DNA of 64,000 nucleotides from Rhodopseudomonas sp. P2A-2r (GCF_026015985.1 NZ_CP110389.1:1520001-1584000), one strand, 5' to 3'. Counted from the first letter of the stretch, positions 29,027-40,800 are shown. Made by a program: numbers and translations. The notes: generated by a model not told the origin, from the sequence alone.

Positions 29027-29850
29027 GAACGATCCTCATCATCGCGCGCAAGGAGATCCAGGAGGGCCTGCGCAACCGCTGGGTCCTCGCCACCACGCTG
29101 CTGCTCGGTGCGCTGTCGCTGTCGCTGACCTTCCTCGGCAGCGCGCCGACCGGCAATGTCGGTGCCGGCGCGCTCGACGTCGTCGTGGTCAGCCTCTCCA
29201 GCCTCACGATCTTCCTGCTGCCGCTGATCGCGCTGCTGATCTCGCATGATGCGGTGGTCGGCGAGATGGAGCGCGGCACCATGATCCTGCTGCTCAGCTA
29301 TCCCGTCGGGCGGTACCAGGTCATTCTCGGCAAATTCTGCGGCCACGTCCTGATCCTCGCCTTCGCCACCGTGATCGGCTACGGCGCCGCCGCGGTCGCG
29401 CTTGCGATCACCGGCGCCTCGGTGCTGGCGGCGAGCTGGTACGCTTTCGCCTCCATGCTGGGAACGTCGATCATGCTCGGTGCGGTGTTCGTGGCGATCG
29501 GCTATCTCATCAGCAGCCTGGTCCGCGACCGCGGCACCGCGGCGGGCCTCTCGGTGGGCGTCTGGCTGCTGATGGTGCTGGTGTTCGACATGGCGCTGCT
29601 CGGCATCCTGGTGATCGACCAGGGGCGGATCGTTTCGGCGCCGGTGCTGGAAGCGCTGCTATTCCTCAACCCCACCGACCTCTATCGCCTGTCCAATCTC
29701 ACCGGCTTCAACGTCAGCCAGTTCTCCGGCATGGCCGGACTGGCGGGCACCGCAACCACGGGGATCGGCGCTCTGCTGCTGGGCCTCGCGCTGTGGATCG
29801 CGGCGCCGCTCGGGCTGGCAACCCTGTTCTTTGCACGGAGGGAATTATGA
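29023..29850 (+). CDS. nosY: NosY, ABC transporter permease for CuZ assembly
   Basis: A 275-residue membrane protein with six predicted helices (for example ATTLLLGALSLSLTFLG, LTIFLLPLIALLIS, VGVWLLMVLVFDMALLGIL), an ABC-2 type permease. It starts with GTG overlapping nosF and ends overlapping the nosL ATG, so nosF, nosY and nosL are translationally coupled. The motif EMERGTMILLLSYPVGR after the second helix is typical of NosY. Confidence 0.95.
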   Translation: MRTILIIARKEIQEGLRNRWVLATTLLLGALSLSLTFLGSAPTGNVGAGALDVVVVSLSSLTIFLLPLIALLISHDAVVGEMERGTMILLLSYPVGRYQVILGKFCGHVLILAFATVIGYGAAAVALAITGASVLAASWYAFASMLGTSIMLGAVFVAIGYLISSLVRDRGTAAGLSVGVWLLMVLVFDMALLGILVIDQGRIVSAPVLEALLFLNPTDLYRLSNLTGFNVSQFSGMAGLAGTATTGIGALLLGLALWIAAPLGLATLFFARREL

Positions 29851-30395
29851 CCCTGCGCATCCTCTGCGCCGCCATCGCGGCATTGTTTCTCAGTGGCTGC
29901 AACCAGGATGCCGGCAATGCCGTCATGCCGCCGCCGGTGGCGCTCAACGCCGAAGCCATGGGGGTGTTCTGCGGCATGAACCTGATGGAGCATCCGGGCC
30001 CGAAGGGACAGATCATCACCGGCAGCCGGATCGATCCGTTCTGGTTCACTTCGGTGCGCGACACCGTGGCGTTTACCCTGATGCCGGACCAGCCGCGCGA
30101 CATCCGGGCGGTCTATGTCTCGGACATGGCGCGCGCACCAAGCTGGGAAGATCCCGGCGCTACTAACTGGATCGATGCGCGCAAGGCGTTCTTCGTGATC
30201 GAAAGCCGCAAGCAGGGCGGCATGGGCGCGGCCGAAGCCGTGCCGTTCGGCAACCGCGCCGCCGCCGATGGCTTCGTCATGGCGAATGGCGGTCGCGTCG
30301 TCGCATTCGCCGAGATACCGCCGGCCTATGTGCTGGGCAGCGACAACGTCGGCGATCAGAGCGAGCGTGACCATTCCGACGTAAAGCTGAATTGA
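29847..30395 (+). CDS. nosL: NosL, copper-binding lipoprotein
   Basis: A 182-residue outer-periplasmic lipoprotein with lipobox LSGC near residue 18 and the Cu(I)-binding motif CGMNLMEHPGPKGQI. NosL delivers copper for NosZ maturation. Later NosL features are present (FWFTSVRDTVAF, YVSDM, AFFVIES). The ATG overlaps the nosY stop. Confidence 0.95.
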   Translation: MTLRILCAAIAALFLSGCNQDAGNAVMPPPVALNAEAMGVFCGMNLMEHPGPKGQIITGSRIDPFWFTSVRDTVAFTLMPDQPRDIRAVYVSDMARAPSWEDPGATNWIDARKAFFVIESRKQGGMGAAEAVPFGNRAAADGFVMANGGRVVAFAEIPPAYVLGSDNVGDQSERDHSDVKLN

Positions 30396-30408
30396 AGGAG
30401 CGCGGCCG

Positions 30409-31402
30409 ATGCTGACTCACGATCTCACCCGCCGGCGCATGATTGCGATCACGGCCATGGCCGCCGGTGCAACCGTTCTTGGGGGAGGTTGCGCGCAGGC
30501 GAGCGATGCGATCCGCTGGCACGGCTCGGCACTCGGCGCACAGGTCTCCATCGAAATCTACCATCCGGACCGGGCCGAAGCGGAACGGCTGGTCCAGCAC
30601 TGCCTGCTGGAAGTGCGGCGGCTGGAGCAGCAGTTCAGCCTGTACCGGACCGACTCCGCGATCTGTGCGCTGAACCGGAGCGGCATCCTCATATCGCCCG
30701 AGGCCGACATGGTGGCGCTGCTGAAAGCATCGCTGTCGTTCGCCGAACTGACCGATGGGGCTTTCGATCCGACGGTGCAGCCGCTGTGGCAACTCCATGC
30801 CGATCACTTTTCGACAGAGCATCCTGACCCCAATGGTCCGCCGTCGGACCAGCTTTCCGCCGCGCTGGCCAAGGTGGGACATCGCTGCCTGCTGGTCGGG
30901 CCCGAGCGCATCGCGCTCGTCAAGCGCGGCGCGACTATTACGCTGAACGGCATCGCCCAGGGCTACGCCACCGACCGTGTGGTCGAGATGCTGCGCAAGG
31001 GGGCCTCTCGACAACACTGGTGAACATGGGGGAGATCCGCGCGATTGGCGCAGCGCCGGGGGCATGCCATGGCGCGTCGGCCTGTCCGATCCGGATCGCC
31101 CCGGCACGCTCACCGAAACCATCGATCTGGTCGACCGCGCCGTCGCCACCAGCGCCGGCTCCGGATTTCGCTTCGATGCCACGGGCCGCTTCACCCATTT
31201 GTTCGATCCGGCGACCGGCCGCAGCCCGGCGCTCTACCACACCGTCAGCGTGATCGCACCGACGGCAACCGAAGCAGACGCGCTTTCGACTGCATTCAGC
31301 ATGATGCCGGCGGCGAGCGTCCGTGACATCGTCGCAAAACGTTCGGGCGTGCAAGCCCGACTCTGCGAGCCGCGCGGCGCTCCGATCATCTACGGTGCCT
31401 GA
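30409..31402 (+). CDS. nosX: NosX, ApbE-type FMN transferase (two frameshifts)
   Basis: Periplasmic FAD:protein FMN transferase of the ApbE family, thought to attach FMN covalently to the NosR Thr. A twin-arginine leader (TRRRMIAITAMAAG) is followed by ApbE landmarks: WHGSALGAQVSIEIY, LEQQFSLYRTDSAICALN, DGAFDPTVQPLW, ITLNGIAQGYATDRV. The frame breaks at two five-G runs (30999-31003 and 31058-31062). Adding one G to each restores GGLSTTLVNMGEIRAIG then GGMPWRVGLSDPDRPGTL and the C-terminus through THLFDPATGRSPA. Both breaks being the same kind of homopolymer loss in an otherwise intact operon points to sequence error. ATG at 30409 has AAGGAG 8 nt upstream. Confidence 0.9.
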
Positions 31403-31423
31403 AATCGTGACCCGCAATCTTTT

Positions 31424-31442
31424 TTGAATTGCAGCAACGCAA
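31424..31442 (+). promoter_or_regulatory. Two overlapping TTG-N8-CAA boxes before the cytochrome gene
   Basis: TTG-AATTGCAG-CAA (31424-31437) and TTG-CAGCAACG-CAA (31429-31442) overlap in register. They lie 38-57 nt ahead of the cytochrome ATG. This may be a separate NnrR-controlled promoter inside the nos region, but one of the two is probably chance and the spacing to the ribosome site is tight. Confidence 0.4.
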
Positions 31443-31480
31443 TGAAGCCTGCCCGCGACGAGCAAACCAAGGAGCATAAG

Positions 31481-31864
31481 ATGCGAAGACTGATTTTCAT
31501 TGCCATGCTGGCGGTAGCCGGATCGGCTCAGGTTCGGGCCCAAGACGCGGCCGCTGGCGAGAAGGTTTTCGGTACGTGTAAACTGTGCCATCAGATCGGC
31601 GAGAATGCGAAGAACGGGGTCGGGCCCAATCTGAACGGTGTCATCGGCCGTAAGTCAGGCAGCGTGCCCGGCTACTCCTACTCGGTCGCCAACAAAGAAT
31701 CCGGCATTACATGGGACGAAGCTACGTTCCGCGAATATATCAAAGATCCGAAGGCAAAGGTTCCGGGCACCAAGATGATCTATGCCGGCCTCAAGGACGA
31801 GCAAAAGACCAATGACCTGGTTGCGTTCCTGAAGCAGTTCGATGCCGACGGAAAGAAGAAATAG
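31481..31864 (+). CDS. Class I c-type cytochrome, likely electron donor for N2O reductase
   Basis: A 127-residue periplasmic monoheme cytochrome c2/c550-type protein. The signal peptide is RRLIFIAMLAVAGSAQVRAQ, the heme-binding site CKLCH near residue 37, GVGPNLNGVIGRKSG follows, and the axial Met is in PGTKMIYAG. Start ATG 31481 with AAGGAG at 31469-31474. It lies 79 bp after nosX and could pass electrons to NosZ or cd1-type enzymes. Confidence 0.9.
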   Translation: MRRLIFIAMLAVAGSAQVRAQDAAAGEKVFGTCKLCHQIGENAKNGVGPNLNGVIGRKSGSVPGYSYSVANKESGITWDEATFREYIKDPKAKVPGTKMIYAGLKDEQKTNDLVAFLKQFDADGKKK

Positions 31865-32295
31865 TCAACGCCGACGCAGGATCCCCGCCCCGGCTTCGTC
31901 GTTAGTTGGATGGCAGCTATGGTCGGCTGGGGCGGCTGTCGATGCCATTAGCCGGGATGAATCACCCCGTTGCTTGTGCCGCGGGCGTTCGGCGCGGCTC
32001 ATTGCCGCCACTGGGCCGTCGCCGCCCACGGCGCTGGCTGCGCGCTGCTGTGAAGGGAACGACAGCTTCTGGCGCAAAAAGGACGGTGATTGGACGGGAA
32101 TATACTCCTCGATGTGTCGATGCAGGCCGACGAAAAGCCCCACCGGTTTGTCGTTGCGCCGAAGAACAATGCCGATTGTCGTGAAGCCGTCACGCGATTG
32201 GCATAATATTCTACCGAGTTCTTTCCGTTGCCGGGGAGGCTGTGGGCGGCGTGCACGCGCGAGCGTCCCCTAGTGTTCTTTCGGGTCTGAATAGT
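31865..32295. other. Non-coding region between nos cluster and module 2
   Basis: About 430 bp with no supported gene; short frames here have no recognisable content. The stretch GCTTCTGGCGCAAA at 32067-32080 recurs at 47977-47990 downstream of FHA2 in similar flanks. The promoter of module 2 should lie at its right end. Confidence 0.4.
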
Positions 32296-33065
32296 ATGGC
32301 AGTTCGGTCGAGGACTATCGGCTGTCGGGTGATTTTGACTAAAGAGTTTTGGAAAAGCCGACGCATTGCGATGTGCCTCGTCGCTTGGGGTGCCATTCTA
32401 AATCCAGTGCTCGTCTGCAATGCGGATTCCATCGAGAAGCAGCGCAAACAGCTAGCGACTAATGTTACAACGGATGCTGTCAGTTTCGATATTCCATCGG
32501 GGCTACTCGAAGATGCGCTGATCGCATACGCCGAAATGACCGGCGTGGAAGTATTCGTCGAACACGCGTTGGCAGCGGGGCAATATTCAAGCCCGCTCCA
32601 GGGTGAGTACTCCGCCGAGGCCGCGCTCCGGGCGCTATTGGCGGGAACGGGCTTGCAAATTCGCCGCGCCGCCGAGCGGGCCTATACGGTGGTTGCGCCT
32701 GGGATGCAGGAACCTGCGACTGGGCGCGCGCCGAGCTGGGGGGTGACCGCGAGCGCGTGATTTTCTTTGCGGCGCTGCAGACGACGGTCATGAACGCTTT
32801 ATGTACGCGCGCGAATTTCGTTCCGGCACAGCATCGCGTTGCGCTTGCGATCTGGATTGATCCAGCCGGCAAGGTGACGGATGCGCGGGTCCTCACGTCG
32901 CCCATCGCGGACGACGTTTCCACCGGGATCGTCGAGAGTGTCCGCAGCGCCTCCATTGGTCAGCCTCTGCCCAGCGGCCTGAAACAGCCCGTCACGTTTG
33001 TCATCCTGGCCAGGTCGCCCGAGCGCACCGGCGAATGCGCCGGGCCGAGATCGGGACGTGGATGA
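32296..33065 (+). CDS. STN-domain periplasmic protein with TonB-C-like C-terminus, module 2 (frameshifted)
   Basis: Signal helix (RRIAMCLVAWGAILNPVLV), then an STN domain (VSFDIPSGLLEDALIAYAEM, EAALRALLAGTGLQIR). The first frame stops at 32758; the following frame, read upstream, joins smoothly near 32715-32740 as AELGGDRERVIFFAALQTTV. The C-terminal half (VMNALCTRANFV, PAQHRVALAIWI, LPSGLKQPVTFVI) matches the C-terminal domain of the other two module STN proteins, including the conserved Cys. One missing base explains the break. Start at ATG 32296 is a choice among 32242 (GTG), 32296 and 32371. The sigma gene follows 57 bp on. Confidence 0.75.
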
Positions 33066-33122
33066 ATGCGCCGGATGCATCCGGCGTTGATTTGATCAGT
33101 TCGGTGCGGTAACGCGTGCAGC

Positions 33123-33677
33123 ATGGCGGAAAGCAAGTTGCTGTCGTTGTCTCAGACTATCGTTAGCGGTTATGTCGAGTTGCGTCGGCGTCTGACCCGG
33201 CGGCTCGGCTCGGAAGAACTTGCCAGCGAAGTTCTTCATGAGACTTACATGCGCCTGGATTCGGTGGGCGACACCGGCGTAGTGCAACGTCCGGACGACT
33301 ATATATTCCGGGTGGCGCTGAATATCGCAAATGACAAACGTCGATCCGACAACCGTCGTCTGTCCTATTCGGAGGTCGAAGCCCTCTATCACTTTGCCGA
33401 GGCGGCGACGGACGGCGAGCAGGACATCCAGGCGCGATCTGAGCTGGCGATGCTCGCGCGCGCGTTCGATGCCCTGACGACCCGGCAGCGCGCCATTGTC
33501 ATTGCGGTTCGCGTCGATGGCACTCCGCATGCCGAATTGGCGCGCCGGTTTGGCGTTTCCGAGCGGATGATCGACAAGGACCTGCGAAAAGCGCTGGAAT
33601 TCTGTGCCGACCGGCTGGAAAGAGTTTTGACGACGCGGTTCGGATCGTACCCGCCCAAAACGTCTACTGATAAATAG
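33123..33677 (+). CDS. ECF (FecI-type) sigma factor, module 2
   Basis: A 184-residue sigma factor with region 2 (RRLTRRLGSEELASEVLHET, DDYIFRVALNIANDKRR) and region 4 (LTTRQRAIVIAVRVDG, HAELARRFGVSERMIDKDLR). Closely related to the sigma factors at 5127 and especially 48822, with the shared opening ELRRRLTRRLGS / ELKRRLTRRVGS. The FecR gene starts 12 bp downstream. Presumed to drive the FHA gene at 34853. Confidence 0.92.
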   Translation: MAESKLLSLSQTIVSGYVELRRRLTRRLGSEELASEVLHETYMRLDSVGDTGVVQRPDDYIFRVALNIANDKRRSDNRRLSYSEVEALYHFAEAATDGEQDIQARSELAMLARAFDALTTRQRAIVIAVRVDGTPHAELARRFGVSERMIDKDLRKALEFCADRLERVLTTRFGSYPPKTSTDK

Positions 33678-33689
33678 GGAACTGAAAGA

Positions 33690-34706
33690 GTGGTGGTGGG
33701 ATTCGAGGAAAGCCACGATGGCGTCGGCGGGCAAAAGAAGGCCTCGGGGTCGGCGCGCGACGGCGAGTTGCGTCAGCAGGCCGTGGCGTGGCTGTCACTG
33801 TTGTCGTCCGGCCGGGCCACGCAGGCCGATGGAGAGGCCTTCAAACGCTGGATCGGCCTGGATGCGGCGCACGCACAGGCTTATGCGAAGGCATCCCATG
33901 TCTGGAATGGACTGAAGCCGGTCGCCGAAAATGCGGTGCCCCCGCCCGCCCGCGCGATCGTAAATGCGGGGATCACGCGCCGCGCGATGTTCGGTGGCGC
34001 GGCTGCCGCCATGGCTGCCAGTGCGGCCTATGCAGCGGTTCATCCGCCTTTGGCGCTGTGGCCGTCGCTTCTGGAATTGGGCGCCGATGTTCGAACCGCG
34101 ACAGGCGAACGCAAGCAGATCGATGTTGCCGCCGGCATCAGCGTCGATCTGAATACACGGACCAGCCTCAGCCTGCGCTCCAATGCGCGCGACGGACGCT
34201 ATGTCGAATTGATCAATGGCGAAGCGGTGGTGGCGGCCGGGCCGCAGGCGAACGGCAGCTGTATATTCGCCGCCGGCACCGGCCGCGTCATCGCGCAGAA
34301 CGCAAGGTTCGATATCCGGCGGGATGGCGACCGCAAGGTTCGCGTCGCCTGTCTCGATGGCAGCATCGATGTCGAGCACACCACGCAAACCGTCAAACTC
34401 GGTGCGAACCAGCAGATGACCTACGATCATGCGATCGCCGGCAAAGCCGAAGACGTCGACCCGATGCAGGTGACGGCCTGGCAGCAGGGTCGTCTGCTGT
34501 TTCGCCAGACGCCGCTTTCGGAGGTCATTGCTGAAGTGAATCGCTACCGGCCCGGCTTGCTGGTCCTGATGGATGACAGTCTTGCGTCGCGCCGGATCGA
34601 CGCCAGTTTCCAGATCGGTCGTCTTGAAAATGTAATAATCTATCTGCAGCAGGCCTTCGATGTTCGTGTGCGCAGGTTGCCCGGCTCCGTAGTTCTCATC
34701 GGCTGA
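33690..34706 (+). CDS. FecR-family anti-sigma factor, module 2
   Basis: A 338-residue protein. The cytoplasmic DUF4880-like part contains AVAWLSLLSSGRATQADGEA and FKRWIGLDAAHAQAYA. A membrane helix lies near residue 110 (MFGGAAAAMAASAAYAAV), followed by PPLALWPSLLELGAD. The periplasmic FecR domain has DLNTRTSLSLR, YVELINGEAVV and CLDGSIDVEH, and the C-terminal DUF4974/STN-like tail has LFRQTPLSEVIAEVNRY. GTG start 12 bp after the sigma stop. Paralogue of the proteins at 4022 and 49396. Confidence 0.9.
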   Translation: MVVGFEESHDGVGGQKKASGSARDGELRQQAVAWLSLLSSGRATQADGEAFKRWIGLDAAHAQAYAKASHVWNGLKPVAENAVPPPARAIVNAGITRRAMFGGAAAAMAASAAYAAVHPPLALWPSLLELGADVRTATGERKQIDVAAGISVDLNTRTSLSLRSNARDGRYVELINGEAVVAAGPQANGSCIFAAGTGRVIAQNARFDIRRDGDRKVRVACLDGSIDVEHTTQTVKLGANQQMTYDHAIAGKAEDVDPMQVTAWQQGRLLFRQTPLSEVIAEVNRYRPGLLVLMDDSLASRRIDASFQIGRLENVIIYLQQAFDVRVRRLPGSVVLIG

Positions 34707-34831
34707 GCCATTTGAGAGAATGAACAGGGAGAAAGTTTTAACGGCGCGGTTCTGATCTATGTCGGCCCAAGCGTCGAAGGGATAGACGAGGAGTTTGATC
34801 GGCACGTCACCGATAAACTCTCTATCTGTCT

Positions 34832-34847
34832 CGGATCGCTAGATCCG
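34832..34847 (+). promoter_or_regulatory. Hairpin immediately before the FHA2 start
   Basis: CGGATC and GATCCG pair around a GCTA loop, ending 5 nt before the proposed ATG at 34853. It would overlap the ribosome-binding region, so it could limit translation of FHA2. Small hairpins also precede the FHA1 and FHA3 genes. Confidence 0.35.
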
Positions 34848-34852
34848 CACCT

Positions 34853-37800
34853 ATGATGAGTTGGAGCCGGTTCATGTCGTTTGTCACGCTGTCGTCATCG
34901 TATCGTAGCAACCGTCGCTCTGTTCGGCAGCAGGTACAGAACAGTTCGAACGACGGCGTTGCGATGGCATCCGGAGTTGGCCGCAAGAATCGGTCGTTGC
35001 TGCTTGCCGGCGCCAGCGTGATGGCGCTGATAGTGACAACGCAGGCCTCAGCGCGCCCCCTGACGGGTGGCGCAGCCTCGCCATCGCCGGGCTTGACTGC
35101 ACAGTCAAATGCGTTGGCCGCTCAACAGGCAGCACAGCAGTCGTCACAGCAGTCGATGTCGCGGGTGACCCAGGCGCTGGCGGCGATGCGCGCCGTCCAG
35201 GCCGCCGCGCGCAATGCTGCGCTCAGCTCTCCCGGCGCTGTGCCCAACGGCATCACCACGGGCGGACTGGATCCGGTCAGAACCGGCGTCTCGGCGGCGC
35301 TGGACACGACGGGCAAGAACACCTGGGACGGTGCGCTTCAGCCGACGCAAGCCAGCAATGCGAGTGGACAAGTCGATGTCACGGTGCGGCAGACCCAGAG
35401 CAATGCCATCCTGTCGTGGAAGACCTTCAATGTCGGGCGCGATACCACGCTGACTTTCGACCAGCAGGGCAATTCCAACTGGGTCGCGCTCAACCGCGTC
35501 GTTGGCAACGTTGCCCCGAGCCGGATTCTTGGCAATATCAAGGCCGACGGCACCGTTCTGGTCATCAACCAGAACGGCATCATCTTCGGCGCCGGCAGCC
35601 AGATCAATGTCGGTTCGCTGATCGCCACTGTTTCCGATGTTGGCCCGGCGTCCATCGCTAAGGCGGGCGTATCGGTCGCCACCACGTTGGCCGAGCGCAA
35701 TCAGATGTTCATGCAATACGGCCTGCTCGGCTACGCCGACGCGACGGCCGCAGATGCGACGATCAACAATAGGCCCAGCACCTTTTCTGCGTTAGCGGGA
35801 GCAACCGGGATTGGCGATATAACCGTCGAGCAGGGCGCGTCGATCAGGACTGTTGGAGACAATGGCTTGATTTTGCTGGCGGCGCCGCACGTGATCAATG
35901 CAGGCTCGCTGGCAGCGCCCGCCGGCCAAGTGATATTCGCAGGCGGCACCTCGGTTTCGCTCGCCCGCGCCACCGGGGCATCCGACAGCTCCGACCCGAA
36001 TGTACGCGGGCTCTTCGCCTTCGCGGGCGGCGGCACTGTCTGGAACCAGGCAAGCGGACTGATCGAAGCCGACCGGGGAAACATTACGCTGACCGGTGCA
36101 GCGGCTGTCAATGACGGCGTGCTGTCATCGACGACCAGTGTGTCGCGCAATGGTTCGATTCTGATCGACGGTGCTAATATCCGCCTGTCCAGCGGCAGTC
36201 TGATTTCGATCCGGCCGGATTCCAGCGCCGAGACCATCGCCCAGGATGCGACTTCGCTCGCCAATTTCAAGCCGTCGGAGATCAGGATTGGCGGCCTGCT
36301 GTCGAACGTTTCCAACACTGAAATGCAATCCGGCGCGTTTATCTATGCGCCGGGCGCCAGCGTCACGTTCGGCGCCCCCTCGGGGGCGGCTGTCTCCGGA
36401 ATGAACAATCAGTTCAACACCGCGATCCCGACGATCTTTATCGACGACGGCGCCGTGATCGACGTCGCCGGCCTCGCCGGGGTCGTAATCCCGGCGTCGC
36501 GCAACCAGGTAACAATTTCGCCGGTCAAGGGCAACGAGCTGCGCGATTCGCCGCTCTATCGAGCAGGCTTCCTGAACGGCGCCACGGTCTATCTCGATCC
36601 GCGCCTGTCGGGGGTGCGCGCCGACGGCGTGGCATGGATCGGCTCGCCGCTGATCGACGCCGCCAGCTACTATCAACTGGTCGGCGTCAGCGCCAGCGAA
36701 CTGATGACCAAAGGCGGCAACGTCACCTTCGGGGCGATCAATTACAATGGTAACCCGAGCACCGCGGCCATTCCCGGCATCAATGCTTCCAGCGTCATCC
36801 TCAAATCCGGCGCGGTCATCGACATCGCCGGCGGCTGGGTGACGTATGAGGCCGGCATGGTTCAGCAGACCATGCTGGTCTCATCCAGCGGACGTATTGT
36901 TCCGATCGGCGCTGCCAATCCGGACCAGACCTACACCAGCATCTACCAGGGGTTCACTGTCAATCATGCGAGGTGGGGCTTCGTTGAGTTCTATGCCGAT
37001 CCATTCAAGAACGGCTCGCACTATGAAACACAGTATATCGAAGGACGAGATGCCGGCTCGCTGACCGTCAAGGCGGCCGCGGCTTTGCTGGAAGCCACGA
37101 TCTATGGCCAGGCCTTCGCGGGGGAACGCCAGCGCGCAGCAGCCAAGGCGGGCACCGGCAAAACTCTCGTCTACAACGACCAGCGCCCGGTGCAGGCGGC
37201 GTCTAGCGAATTGCCGGCCGGCGGCATGCTGTTCGTCCAGCTCGATTCCGGCGGTGGCAACATCGCCATCGGTCATAATCCGACACCGTTACCTAACGAT
37301 TTCAGCTACGGGCAGCGGGTGGTCATCGCACCAAATGGATCGTACACGTTGCCGACGCGTGATCCCAATTCGGTCCTGCCTGCGTCGCGCCTGAATACGG
37401 TGACCTTGTCCGACCAGATGATCTCGAATGCCGGCCTTAGCGAAGTCGCGCTGTATTCCGGCGGTTCGATCGTGGTCGATGCCGATGCTCGGGTGGCGCT
37501 TAATGCAGGCGGCGTGTTCGACGCGCTAGCCGGCCGCAATATCCGGATCGATGGCGGCATCTCCGCGCCTTCTGGCAAGGTCGCGCTGGAGACCTATTAT
37601 GGAGCCGGATCGATCTTTGCGCCGACCACGCCCGCGCTTGGCAGTTTCGATATCGTCGTCAATGGACGCATCGATGTCGCTGGACGCTGGGTCAATGATT
37701 TTGGCGCCACGGACCGCATCCTCGGCAGCGCTTGGCTCAACGGCGGGTCGATTTTGATGTACGTTGCCTCGCGCGATCTACTGATCGAGGGGATCACCAG

Positions 37801-40800
37801 CGCGAACGGCTATATTGGCAACAACGCGGCCAGCTACGGCAGCAATGCGTCGACTTATCTTCCCACTGATATTTCTGGCAGCATATTGATCAATTCGGGT
37901 GCGAAGCTCAATCTTGCCGGCGGCGGTCGCATCGACCAAAAAGGTAAGTCCAATCTCACTGCGACCGGCGGCAACCTCTCGCTCCGCAGCGATACCGGCT
38001 ACTATCAAATCTCGGATGATCCGCAGTTTGACCGCAGCCATTTCCGGGTTAACAGCAATGGCGCCATTGCGCTCAATCCGAGCCAGATCAATACCCGCAT
38101 TGCGATCAATCCTGGCGCGATCGAGGCGCACGGTTTTGGCGGCGGCGGCACCTTCACTCTGGTCACGCCGCAATTCGAATTAGGCACCGGCACGGCAGCG
38201 ACCGGGACCGTGCTGCCCTTCGACTTCGTCTCGACGGCGGGCTTCGCCACCTACAACATCACCTCCTACAAGACCGACATCAGCGCCAGCACCTTCGACA
38301 ACGGTAAAGGCGGCTATAACGCGGTGCTGGCAACGCAGACCCTGACTATCGGCGACGGACAGAACCTGCTGCTGACGCAGTCGGTGCTGCCCAGCCTGCT
38401 GAATTCGGCGCAAAACGCGGCGCTGCGCAATCTCGGCAGCGGCGGCGATCTGCTTTCGGTGCTGGCGCCGGTGCTTCCCGACAACGCCTGGGACAGCAAG
38501 GCCGTCAATCTGAACTTCGGCGGGCTGATCGAGCTTCATGTCGCCCAGGGCGGGCGCATCACCGGCGCCGCCGGCAGCACCCTGTCGGCATCGAAATTGT
38601 TCAACGAGGGCGCCATCCGGATTGCCGGCGGTACGATTACGCAGTCGCTGGTGCTACCAAGCCTCTATGCGAGCGGGTTCGATGGCGGGACGAAGGCAAA
38701 CCCCCAGGGCGCGGTGCATGCACTCTCTGACATCCTCAGCGTCCGGGCCGACGGGTTGATCGATCCGAGCGCGCTCAATGCCAAGGGCATCAAGAATCCC
38801 CAGGGACGTGTGCTGACCAATCAGGAGGTGGCCGGAGATCAGGCCAACGGCTACCAGGAAAACATCTATCTACTCGGGATACTGGAGGCCGATCAGGGCA
38901 TCGTGCTGGCGCCGGGTAGCGTCACCGACTTGTCGGGCGCCGCAATCGCCAATCCGCGGGCCTTCGCGGCTAATGGCCGGCCCCTGAACGACGGTCGCAT
39001 TGTCGCCGGCGGGACGCTGGCGTCGCTTGGCGCCTCGCGGCTGGGATCGACCTTGTTCAAGGCCCAGACAAACTCGGTGTTTGCGCTCTTCAACCCTGTC
39101 GGTTGGCGGATGCCGGAAACTATCGTGGCGCAGCCAGGTTCGGTGCTCGATCTCTCCGGCGCGGCCGGATCGTTCGATATGATTGCCGCGGGCGGCGCCA
39201 TCTCGATGTGGAGCAAGAACAACTATGTCAGCACCCCGGCCTGGAGCGACGCCGGATCGCTGCTGGCGGCCAACGGCGCCACGCTGACCGGCGCAACGAT
39301 CCGTGCGCAAGGGGGCACGCCGCAGGCCAATGGCGGCACGCTGCTCATTCTCGATCCGATCTTGACGCAGCGCGATCCTGCGCTCCCCGCGAAGAACGCG
39401 ATCTCTGCCGACATGATCGGCAGCGCCGGGTTCGATACCATGGTGGCGATCGGCAGCGTGACGTCGCTGGGCGACGCCACGCTCGATCTCGGACGTGCTT
39501 TCTTCCTGCAGAGTCGGCCCTATCAGAGCGTTGTTTCCACGTCGAATATTTCCGGCGCCGATCCGCTGATACCGGTGGTGCGATCCGGCGGGCGTCTCGA
39601 GATCGATGCCCACTACATCGGCATTGCCAGTGCAATCGACACGATTTTCGACCCGAATATCGGCGCCGTCGGCACCGGCAGCGTGATCCTCAAGGCGGAT
39701 ACCATCGACGTCACTGGCGCGGTGATCTTCGATCGCTCGGTAGCCAACGCAACGCTTCAGGCCACTGGCGACATCCGCCTCAACGGCGTGCAGCAGTGGC
39801 AGCGGACCTATGACGCCACCTTCGTCCCGACCGTCTACACGCTGCAGGGCGGCATTGCCGCCAACGGCAATCTCTCCTTGATCGCGGGCCAGGTCTATCC
39901 GACCACCGGCAGCACCTTCACAATTTCCTCTACTGCGGCGAACGGCACCATCGCCTTCGGGCGCAGCGGCGCGACGGTGCCTGCCACGCCCTATTCGGCG
40001 GGCGGCAACCTCGGCGTCTATGCCGCCCATATTGCCCAGAGCGGCGTCGTGCGGGTGCCGTTCGGCACCCTGACGCTCGGCTCCAACACGACCTATAGCA
40101 AGACCTCCAGCGGTGGCGCCGTGACAAATTTTGCGCCGGCGACGCAGAGCGTTGCGTTACTCGACGGCAGCATCACCGGCGTCTCCGCCAACGGTCTCGT
40201 GATTCCCTACGGCACCACCACCGATCTGAAGGAATGGTATTTTTCGCCGACTGGCGTCGAGGCCCTGACGGGGCCGCCGATCAAGGTGCTGCAGATCAGC
40301 GGCGCCAGCATCGCCATCAATGCCGGCGCGACCGTCGATCTCAGCGGCGGCGGTGACGTCTCCGCCTACGAATTCATCCCGGGCACCGGCGGTTCCCGCG
40401 ACGTACTGGATCGCTTGAACAGCGACCAGTACAGCGGCAACAAGGGCTATCAATATGCCGACGGGCGGCAGGTCTATGCCATCGTCCCCGGCCTGTCGAA
40501 CGCCGCCGCCGCGCCCTACGATCCGATCTATTCCGCCGACTACGCCAACCTGTATTCGGTCGCGGGCGTTGGCCGGAGGGTTTATCTCGACGCTGCGCCG
40601 GGTCTGGCGGCTGGCTGGTACACCTTGCTGCCGGCAAAATACGCGATGCTTCCCGGCGGCATGCGGGTGGTAGAGCAGACCGGCGCGAGCCTGCCGCGCG
40701 ACACCGGCATACAGAACGCCGATGGCTCGCTACTGGTGTCCGGCTTCTATGGCGACGCGATTGCCGGCTCATCGCAATCGGCAATCAAGGCCTTCAACGT

